Assembly: GCA_023091735.1 (NCBI GenBank)
Contig: JALKBU010000544.1
Location: forward strand, 1-34,078
DNA from: Trichomonas tenax
Lineage: Eukaryota; Parabasalia; Trichomonadida; Trichomonadidae
Reading direction: 5' to 3'
DNA: 34,078 nt
This document shows, one piece after another, positions 27,871 through 34,078 of the stretch; position 1 is the stretch's first letter; each line of letters starts with the position of its first letter. The position numbers were made by a program, and so were the translations under genes. The notes beneath the pieces were generated by a model. It was not told the DNA's origin, searched no databases, and was given only the letters and a program-made list of their open reading frames with translations.

Positions 27871-30800
27871 ATGACTGAAAATAACTCTTCTTCACAGCAG
27901 ACCAGCGAGGAAACAGAGGCCGAGAAAATGGCGCACATGCTCAGGGATGATGTGGAGAAGAGTAGAAAGTTTGGCTCATATTCAATAATCTATGAACAAT
28001 TTAATAGAGAGCAATGTGAGGATTTTTTGAATTCTGACTTTGCTGAAACGATTGAACATTTATTGCATAAGCTTCCGATAACGAAAATATTGACATTGAT
28101 GGAACGTCATCCTGAAATTTTATACGTTTTTCTCCATTTTTTCGAAAATATAAATCCAAAGCTGCATCAAGCAACATCATATATTAATAACCTCGTGTTG
28201 CTGATACCAAAATGCCCAATAAGATGGATTGTTACGTTTGCTTTGGAGCTCGATAATGTCAGATTTTCGCATTTGTTCTTGAGTTCGACGTTTCAGAGCT
28301 ATATAAATGCAAAGCCGCACATTCTACATCAAGTTAAGCAAAATAAAGACACATGGAGAAAAATGAATCCAAATCCAACAACGAGAGGACCAGATTATCT
28401 GTCTTCGTGGCAGACATTAATGAAGCTTCGTGAACAATGCCGTGAACTTGTTGAATACAAATTTGATTATAAATTGAGCGAATATTCAAATATTGATAAG
28501 GAAGATTTTGTTTTAAGAATAATTCAACAGTGCGACAAACCATTAAAGCTTAGCAGAGTTCTCAAAACACAAGTTGTTCCATTCTGCGAACTTAATGATT
28601 TGAATACAGAAAAATTAATCGTCCAAGGAATATGCAAACGATCATGGGAGATCAAGTCAAAGCTAAATCTTGTTACCGAGTTCGTAAAATCGCCTTCAAT
28701 GAAGACAATTGCTCTCGAAAAAATGCAATTTTCAGGAGAATCCGAATTCGATGAAATTCACAGTTATGCAAAGCAGCACAACTTACATTACGTTCCTGAT
28801 CCTGACATATACTCGAAATGCATAAATTCGCTTGTTATTGTTCAAAGATCTGAATCACACGCTAATTTATATTCTTCACTTCCTGAGAAGTCCATTGCTG
28901 GTAAAAAGACAGCGCACTCAACAATGTATAAGAGATCTCCATCAATTGACCTCTCACTCAGCTCATTTGCGTCTTTAAGTCATTTTTCATCAATCGCTGA
29001 TGGAAGTCCCGATTCTCCTGAAGAATATGCCGCAAAGCTGAAGAAATTCAGGAACTTAAAGGAAATCAGACCAATATATGACCTAGCATCCACTTATGAC
29101 ATTGTTATTTCATATGATGGATATTCAGATCTTTGGACACGCCAAGAAATCTTTTATAAACTTATTAACCGTAATGGATGGGATGATTTGGAGACGATTT
29201 CACAAGTATTGGCGCTGAGTACGATCGAAATTATCGATATTATTTCACATAATCACAATTACTTACAGCACGGCCAAGAAATACTTCCAAGAATCCTGCA
29301 ATATATTACTCGAGCAAATTCGAACATTTTTTATCAATTTACGGAAAATTGTATGATTGAATCTATTTCTTTCACTCAATTCATCGAGCTTGTTGATATT
29401 TGGCATGATTGCCTCCAAAGAGTATTCACGCTCATCAAATACGATCTCGTTGATTCAATTTTAATTTTATCTCGATTATTGACAATTTACAAGAACAATC
29501 CAAATAGAACTATACAAAACATAATCTTGGAATCGATCAAGAGCGGAAAGAACTGTCAAGAAATATATGATTTATTCGTCCAAAATAATCTCGAAAGTGC
29601 AGCATTAGAGTTGATTCCAGAAAATGGTTCATATGAAATTGATGACTTTGTCAATGACTACACAAGTGGTGATATTGATAGGGTTTCATACGCATCAGTT
29701 ATTATACGAAAATTCGATGTTGAAAAAGCAAAATCTTTCCTTCACGTTGCAATATTAGATCTTGATGGAAGTCAATACTCGTTACTTGCACATGCATACG
29801 AGATGTTGAGAAAGCTTGGTGTCAAAACAGATCACGAGATCTCTATCTTAACAGCATTGTTCGATGGACCGAAACATAACATTAAATTCCACGATCTCAT
29901 TGATAATCCTTTGAAGACTCTACAAAGCAGTGTCAACGTTGACTCATTAAATGGTTTATTGCCTGTTGCAAAGCTTTTGGATATTGGCAATGATGAATTG
30001 ATTGTTTATGTTATGATTAACAAAATGTCATCTCCTTATATCGATGATTACAGAGATCTCATTTCAATGCTCGAGGAAAAGACACACAAAGAACTTCTGA
30101 CGGAACTTGCTCCGCGTCTCAACAAAGAAGATTTATCACTGTTTTATCAGGCAATTGGCATGGTCGATGAACAGCTTATGACACAGACAGCAATGGATCT
30201 TAATAAGAACGGTCTCTCAGAGTTCGCTCAGCATAACTTATTGTCAGATCCATGCAAGCTCATCAAAGATATTTACAGTAAGACATCACTTTATGAGTCA
30301 CACGGCCGACGCCTTCATAAGATAACTGAGAGAATTGCGAGAAGATTCAATGTTGATCCAAGAACGCTCAAATATTCTTTGTTAACTGAATGGCTGAATG
30401 ATGAATATCCAAATTTACCAGAAAAAGATGAAACAGCGATCTACGGTGTAACAAATAATGAAATATTATTCAACGCAGATAATGAAGCTGTCGCAAAGTG
30501 TCTTTTCCTTTTGCATGGCTTCACAGCACGCGATGCTTTAGATCTTCTTTCGAAACACATCACAGATAAACCTCGTGAAACATGCAGAGCTATCTTGTGC
30601 ATGTTTGGAATTGCAAACGAGGAATCTATAACAGCTGTTGTCCACAACGCAGCTGAACTTGATGAGCTGTACACTCGCGCGTTATTATGTGCACATGCAA
30701 GGAAATTTAGCGGATTTAATTTTAGTATCGATGACTTTTTCGAAGACAAAATTGACGAAGCATTAAAGGATTACATCGATGAGCCATGGGCTTTGCTCGC

Positions 30801-31500
30801 CCGTGCTATCGTGTGCATCAACAATTACGAAAAAATCATCGAAATATTCCCAAAGCTGTGGTCAGTAAGGAAGCTTGAATTATTGAATTTAGTTCCAATA
30901 ATTCATAATCGTCCAATCATTAGAAATCCAATTGTTTTCGATTCGATTCTTCATGCTATCTCCTCTGCTGTCGAAGATTTGATTAAGAGAGAGAAGCACT
31001 CAAAGCCATTCAAGAATAGACAACAGTCGATATTTAAGACAGTCCTTAATTGCGTCTCTTTGATTCCTCCATTTGATTCTTTATACATTGATGATGAAAA
31101 AGTTCTTGTTCCAAACATTATTGTTATGCTCACGAATAATGGTAATAGTAACGTTGCTGGTGAGCTCGGAAGCAGAATTTCCGATCTCAGAACAAGAGTT
31201 CTTACAATGCAATCACTTATTGATGCAGATCATTTTGATATTGCATTAAGTGCCGGATTTGATATATCGAAAGTTTTCGAATATATCACACAGCACAAAG
31301 TTGATAAGGCAACGCACACAATGATAGATGAGAACTTTGCAAAGTACACTGCATGGCTATATGTCAATGGACGGAAAGATGCACTGAAGGCTGTCGAAAA
31401 GGCTTTAGTTGAGCAAGGAAGAACAAGAGAAATTCAAAGAATGCATAAGCGTTTCGAAGACATCGAAATACGTAGATCACAGACTAGACTCAATATTTAA
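27871..31500 (+). CDS. Large alpha-solenoid protein, possibly Rod/KNTC1- or NBAS/Sec39-like
   Basis: A 1209-residue intact protein composed of helical repeats throughout, with a low-complexity Ser-rich linker near residues 350-385 and a disordered N-terminal 20 residues. The segment FHDLIDNPLKTLQSSVNVDSLNGLLPVAKLL (near 690-720) has the form of Sec39/NBAS/Rod-type repeats (region of the shape DPLxxLxxxxxxEN). HKITERIARRFNVDPRTLKYSLLTEWLN (about 810-840), followed by a block of the form AVAKCLFLLHGFTARDALDLL, resembles the C-terminal part of the kinetochore protein Rod (KNTC1) of the RZZ complex. If right, it acts in chromosome segregation or in ER-vesicle tethering. The N-terminal beta-propeller of these families is absent, and the match is by pattern only. 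Confidence 0.5.
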   Translation: MTENNSSSQQTSEETEAEKMAHMLRDDVEKSRKFGSYSIIYEQFNREQCEDFLNSDFAETIEHLLHKLPITKILTLMERHPEILYVFLHFFENINPKLHQATSYINNLVLLIPKCPIRWIVTFALELDNVRFSHLFLSSTFQSYINAKPHILHQVKQNKDTWRKMNPNPTTRGPDYLSSWQTLMKLREQCRELVEYKFDYKLSEYSNIDKEDFVLRIIQQCDKPLKLSRVLKTQVVPFCELNDLNTEKLIVQGICKRSWEIKSKLNLVTEFVKSPSMKTIALEKMQFSGESEFDEIHSYAKQHNLHYVPDPDIYSKCINSLVIVQRSESHANLYSSLPEKSIAGKKTAHSTMYKRSPSIDLSLSSFASLSHFSSIADGSPDSPEEYAAKLKKFRNLKEIRPIYDLASTYDIVISYDGYSDLWTRQEIFYKLINRNGWDDLETISQVLALSTIEIIDIISHNHNYLQHGQEILPRILQYITRANSNIFYQFTENCMIESISFTQFIELVDIWHDCLQRVFTLIKYDLVDSILILSRLLTIYKNNPNRTIQNIILESIKSGKNCQEIYDLFVQNNLESAALELIPENGSYEIDDFVNDYTSGDIDRVSYASVIIRKFDVEKAKSFLHVAILDLDGSQYSLLAHAYEMLRKLGVKTDHEISILTALFDGPKHNIKFHDLIDNPLKTLQSSVNVDSLNGLLPVAKLLDIGNDELIVYVMINKMSSPYIDDYRDLISMLEEKTHKELLTELAPRLNKEDLSLFYQAIGMVDEQLMTQTAMDLNKNGLSEFAQHNLLSDPCKLIKDIYSKTSLYESHGRRLHKITERIARRFNVDPRTLKYSLLTEWLNDEYPNLPEKDETAIYGVTNNEILFNADNEAVAKCLFLLHGFTARDALDLLSKHITDKPRETCRAILCMFGIANEESITAVVHNAAELDELYTRALLCAHARKFSGFNFSIDDFFEDKIDEALKDYIDEPWALLARAIVCINNYEKIIEIFPKLWSVRKLELLNLVPIIHNRPIIRNPIVFDSILHAISSAVEDLIKREKHSKPFKNRQQSIFKTVLNCVSLIPPFDSLYIDDEKVLVPNIIVMLTNNGNSNVAGELGSRISDLRTRVLTMQSLIDADHFDIALSAGFDISKVFEYITQHKVDKATHTMIDENFAKYTAWLYVNGRKDALKAVEKALVEQGRTREIQRMHKRFEDIEIRRSQTRLNI

Positions 31501-31576
31501 TATACACATATATAAATAAACTGTTATTATATCATTATGATTATCAAAAAACACACGATTGTTTTTGAATTTGTCA

Positions 31577-31591
31577 TTTTACGTGTCAAAA
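31577..31591 (-). promoter_or_regulatory. Isolated TTTTGACACGTAAAA motif
   Basis: TTTTACGTGTCAAAA on the plus strand, the reverse complement of the motif cluster near 18 kb and 20.9 kb. A related AAATGCCATGTA follows at about 31600. No gene start lies close by on the minus strand. Confidence 0.35.
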
Positions 31592-31657
31592 ATTGATAAA
31601 AATGCCATGTATATAGGAATTAAAGTTATCTATTGGTAGATTTAGAAAAAAATATTA

Positions 31658-31730
31658 GGGTGAGTAGTCTAGTGGTACGATTCCTGTTTTGGGCACAGGA
31701 GGTCCCGGGTTCAATGCCTGCTCCAGCACA
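31658..31730 (+). tRNA. tRNA-Pro(UGG)-like sequence, truncated at its 3' acceptor end
   Basis: The plus strand from 31658 folds as a tRNA: 5' acceptor strand GGGTGAG, T8-A9, a D-arm with TCTAGTGGTA, anticodon stem CCTGT/ACAGG around loop TTTGGGC with anticodon UGG at 31690-31692, a 5-nt variable loop, and T-arm CCGGG-TTCAATG-CCTGC (four of five pairs). The 3' acceptor strand should read CTCACCC but only CTC (31721-31723) is present before the sequence diverges, and no T-run terminator follows. It is most likely a tRNA pseudogene cut by the adjacent zinc-finger element. Confidence 0.7.
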
Positions 31731-31746
31731 GAATGAAGAAGAATAA

Positions 31747-32349
31747 CAAGAGATACACGAGCCGAGGAACGACATCACATTAATCACTACCAACGAAGCA
31801 TATCAAGAACTTATTGGAATTCTCGAACGAATCAAGGAAGTAAGCGATCCAGCAGAGATTAATTGTATATGCAGTGATATCGAGAAATACAGGATAGATG
31901 AGAACTTAATCAACAACAACACTCCTGCGATCATAGAACTGCTCAACAAAACTGGACACATCCCACGTTGCGGATATCAATGCACTATTGAAGGATGCAA
32001 CTGCCACGAGATCTTTCGCAATATCAAAGAGTATCAGACGCACTACAAGGCGATTATCAAGAAGACCCAGAGAAACCTTTGCCTCCAATATGTCGATCCA
32101 ATCATCACTTTCTACTGGCCCATCATTGGAACAGGACTCAGAGCTACATACATCGAAGATCAAGTTGTTAGAGACTCAACAATCTGCACTTGCCTGTACA
32201 CAACATGTGAATACTTTTTCTGTGAGCACAAATCATTACATATTCACTCGGTCACCAAAGTACATCTGAAAGGAAAACTCATTAAAAAGTTTGACACACA
32301 CACAAATGAGCCCATCCGGCTGAGCAAGCTCAGCTTCGGGCTAGGATAA
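31747..32349 (+). CDS. C2H2 zinc-finger reading frame without a methionine (200 codons)
   Basis: After an in-frame TAA at 31744 the frame is open for 200 codons to TAA 32347-32349. The product has an acidic helical N-terminal half, then two Cys/His clusters: an atypical CxxxxCxC...H (around residues 78-100) and a C-x4-C-x12-H-x5-H finger (around 152-176) that fits the classical C2H2 pattern. The composition is protein-like (Tyr, Gln, Ile, Thr, Cys) and the frame survives 600 nt, which is improbable by chance. Yet there is no ATG anywhere in the frame. Either translation starts at a non-AUG codon, the exon is part of a larger transcript, or it is the remains of a longer element protein. No protein family is recognised. 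Confidence 0.5.
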   Translation, partial: QEIHEPRNDITLITTNEAYQELIGILERIKEVSDPAEINCICSDIEKYRIDENLINNNTPAIIELLNKTGHIPRCGYQCTIEGCNCHEIFRNIKEYQTHYKAIIKKTQRNLCLQYVDPIITFYWPIIGTGLRATYIEDQVVRDSTICTCLYTTCEYFFCEHKSLHIHSVTKVHLKGKLIKKFDTHTNEPIRLSKLSFGLG

Positions 32350-32375
32350 ATGAGCCCGACCCTTGGGTCGGTCTC
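32314..32375 (+). terminator. Two adjacent GC-rich hairpins at the 3' end of the zinc-finger unit
   Basis: GCTGAGC-AA-GCTCAGC gives a perfect 7-bp stem with further AGCCC/GGGCT pairing around it, and next to it CCGACCC-TT-GGGTCGG is another perfect 7-bp stem with GAG/CTC flanks. They overlap and follow the stop codon. They may be 3' end-formation or reverse-transcription recognition structures; the role is inference. Confidence 0.45.
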
Positions 32376-32466
32376 ATTCTTCTTAACCTGATTATATAAC
32401 GGTTTTTTATCATTTGTGGATTAATGTTAATTTAAAAAAATATATTATTTTTTAATAAGTAAATAG

Positions 32467-32709
32467 ATGGAAAGGGTAGACGTTGGTTGCCAAACGATTT
32501 CATTTGCTGATAAAATTGATGTTGAAAAGTTTTTGATGCGTGAGTTTCCGAACAAACGCGAAATATTGGTTTCTGAATTATCGGAGGCTTATTTTGAAAT
32601 TTTCGGGATAAGGAAATTTTATGAAGAATTTAAAAAGGATTTGAAAAAGTCGATGAGATACAAAGCACGTACAATAAAGAAGGTCAAATATATTGTACGA
32701 TTGGTTTAG
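32467..32709 (+). CDS. Small charged ORF (80 aa), unknown
   Basis: ATG-to-stop frame encoding a Lys/Arg/Glu-rich helical protein with no domain that I recognise and no signal or membrane segment. The base composition of the DNA from here to the right edge is G-richer on the plus strand than the rest of the window. It could be a real small gene of an integrated element or a chance ORF. Confidence 0.35.
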   Translation: MERVDVGCQTISFADKIDVEKFLMREFPNKREILVSELSEAYFEIFGIRKFYEEFKKDLKKSMRYKARTIKKVKYIVRLV

Positions 32710-33786
32710 TAACAGTTGTTATTTTTGTTTTGGGTTGATTTCGATGTGGAAATGAGGAAATGAGGTCGTTTATGTTGAAAATTTGATGAAAAGTAATGGA
32801 AAACAGTGATTTAGATTGGTAAATGAAAAGTGCACCGAGTTGATTTATTTTTGATGATATAGGTTTCATAAATCCTTGTGTTGATATGATAAATCAGCGA
32901 GTCGGAAAGTGCACCAAGTGCATCGAGTGCATCGGGTGCAAATTTGCCCTAGTAAATGTGACAACATTGACATTTTGACAACACGAGTGATTTCATGCTG
33001 AAAACAGGTATTTTACGGTCGTTTGTACGTAAAGGGTACGTAGAAATTGGGGTAAAATATACAATGTTGTCAAACTGAGTTTTTGGGCTTAATATTATGA
33101 AAATTTGAGGATTTACGGCTTAAAATTCATTTTGACAACATCGTTTATAAATGGTCATTTTTTACGTAAGGGGTTAGTTAGAAATGGCTTAATATTATGA
33201 AAATTTGAGGATTTATGGGAGTTTATGAGATGTTGTCAAAATGTCAAAGTTGTCATACTGCCTATCACCTGGGACCTGCACCTGGTGCACTTGGTGCACT
33301 TAAAGAAATGAGGGTAAATAACGAAAATTCGAGTGAAAAGACATGAAAAACAGTGATTTAGGGGGCAAAAATGAAATTTACGACTCGGTGCACACGTTAT
33401 GTCTACTTGGTGCACTCGGTGCAGTTTGAGATTTGAGGCTGTTTATGTTGAAAATTTGATGTTTTACGCTAATTTATAAGTTAATGTTTGAATATTGGGC
33501 TCATTTACTTAAAATTTGATTGAAATCGTTAAACGACAAACTAACTAACTAACTAGAAAAAGAAAGCGAAAGGATTTTATGAGTTAGGAAATTCAAAAAT
33601 TATTTTTGAGTGTTTACGCTTAAAATTTGATGTTTTTGGGTTAAATTATAAGTCAAGATTTGAATTTACGACCTCATATGCTTAAAATTTGATGTTTGGG
33701 TAAATCTTGTGTGGAAATGAGGGAAAAAGGGTTAAAATTGATGAATGGACATGTTTTAAATTGATGGGAAAAATAAATGAAGGGGG
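32710..33786. repeat. Gene-free region with direct and inverted repeats
   Basis: No gene. Direct repeats: a 30-bp sequence beginning GGCTTAATATTATG occurs at 33086-33115 and 33186-33215, exactly 100 bp apart; AAAACAGTGATTTAG occurs near 32802 and 33347; TGTGGAAATGAGG near 32742 and 33709; TTAAAATTTGATG-like units recur around 33510-33700. An inverted repeat with arms at 32907-32983 and 33231-33301 is described in the findings. Palindromic TGCACY-type blocks (for example TGCACCAAGTGCA, TGCACTTGGTGCA) recur near 32907 and 33286. Confidence 0.7.
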
Positions 33787-34077
33787 TTATTGATTTCGTT
33801 GCTGTTGAGGGTCGTTTAATATTAATGGTTCTTCTTCGACTTCAACGGATTCAACGGCAGCGCTTAAATACATAGGACATAATAATTTTAAATCGTGAAG
33901 GTTGGCGTCAACGAGGCGAAATTCAATATTTGACAAAGAATTAACGGGGATGTATGAAGAAAATTCAATGTTTGTGTTGATGATTGGATAGTTTGCAGTA
34001 AATGAATTATTAATTTTCATTAAAATTTTACGGTCGCAATACAATTTATCGTTATTGTCGTAGCATTTTGCCCCTAA
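33787..34077 (-). CDS. Partial CDS, C-terminal 97 codons of an unknown gene
   Basis: The minus-strand frame is open to the right edge; the only in-frame start seen is a TTG near 34044, and the frame continues upstream of it, so the gene clearly begins outside the window. The product ends in an acidic, Gln-rich tail. The part SNIEFRLVDANLHDLKLL looks like beta strands of a jelly-roll or capsid-type domain, as in the minor capsid proteins of Maverick/Polinton elements that are common in trichomonads, but this rests on a shape resemblance only. It could also be a host protein. Confidence 0.55.
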   Translation of the reverse strand, partial: LGAKCYDNNDKLYCDRKILMKINNSFTANYPIINTNIEFSSYIPVNSLSNIEFRLVDANLHDLKLLCPMYLSAAVESVEVEEEPLILNDPQQQRNQ

Positions 34078-34078
34078 A

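Larger units (their letters stand above)
31724..32400 (+). mobile_element. Possible retroelement remnant inserted in the tRNA-Pro gene
   Basis: Sequence identity to the tRNA stops abruptly in the acceptor stem, and immediately afterwards begins a GC-richer unit holding one long zinc-finger reading frame and two GC-rich hairpins (32314-32344 and 32351-32375). A protein with DNA-binding C2H2 fingers next to a target-site tRNA and a structured 3' end is the arrangement expected for the ends of site-specific non-LTR elements, but no reverse transcriptase or endonuclease is present. Deletion derivative or unrelated unit; inference. Confidence 0.4.

Noticed and set aside
33535..33555. ACTAACTAACTAACTAG, considered as a trichomonad 3' splice signal (ACTAACACACAG).
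   Set aside because: The sequence is a short tandem repeat lacking the ACACAG part and there is no suitable 5' splice site or exon.
1..34078. CRISPR arrays, rRNA genes and bacterial operons.
   Set aside because: No regularly spaced repeats of that type, no rRNA-like sequence, and gene organisation is eukaryotic single-gene.

Overview
This window looks like nuclear DNA of a trichomonad (parabasalid) protist. The evidence is a hydrogenosomal-type succinyl-CoA synthetase alpha subunit with a short Ser/Arg-rich N-terminal extension, a fragment of pyruvate:ferredoxin oxidoreductase, a two-repeat Myb protein, a decayed BspA-like leucine-rich-repeat gene, an ankyrin protein, many coiled-coil proteins, no visible introns, very short 5' leaders and Inr-like TCA(C/T)TT start elements. 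The species cannot be fixed from this sequence; a Tritrichomonas/Trichomonas relative is most likely. The DNA is AT-rich, and the two hydrogenosomal genes stand out as GC-richer and codon-biased.

Layout, left to right. 1-365: end of an unknown charged/coiled-coil gene. 366-1878: AT-rich gap with a GC-rich hairpin-bounded island (1649-1750). 1879-3654: Myb gene convergent with a coiled-coil gene. 3929-4865: a 905-bp terminal-inverted-repeat foldback element flanked by an exact 16-bp direct repeat. 5318-7505: succinyl-CoA synthetase alpha (minus) divergent from a second coiled-coil gene that is a homolog of the first. 7844-10008: GH47 mannosidase-like membrane protein and a single-pass charged membrane protein, divergent with only 20 bp between their ATGs. 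10114-11484: a PRMT5-like protein that seems to have lost its catalytic motifs. 11540-14875: a large unrecognised protein. 14935-16836: BspA-like LRR pseudogene.

16971-18603: an Erv41/Erv46-like ER-Golgi cargo receptor divergent from a small F5/8-type-C-like protein; their shared 214-bp promoter carries at least five copies of one motif that recurs elsewhere. 18977-20911: a small orphan ORF and a coiled-coil protein. 21823-22968: ankyrin protein. 23056-24237: a degenerate tubulin-tyrosine-ligase-like protein. 24436-25532: a broken PFOR fragment. 25533-27870: 2.3-kb gap. 27871-31500: a large alpha-solenoid protein with Rod/KNTC1- or Sec39/NBAS-like features.

The right end (31658-34078) is mobile or repeat-like: a truncated tRNA-Pro(UGG) joined to a 200-codon zinc-finger reading frame that has no methionine and ends in two GC-rich hairpins, then a small ORF, a roughly 395-bp inverted-repeat structure, and the C-terminal part of an unknown gene running off the edge. 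No operon logic applies. The functional themes are hydrogenosome energy metabolism, ER/secretory functions (GH47, Erv-like), cytoskeleton or division proteins (coiled coils, TTL-like, Rod-like) and gene decay or transposition. The most notable points are the TIR element with its long flanking duplication, the tRNA/zinc-finger composite, two likely pseudoenzymes and the recurrent promoter motif.
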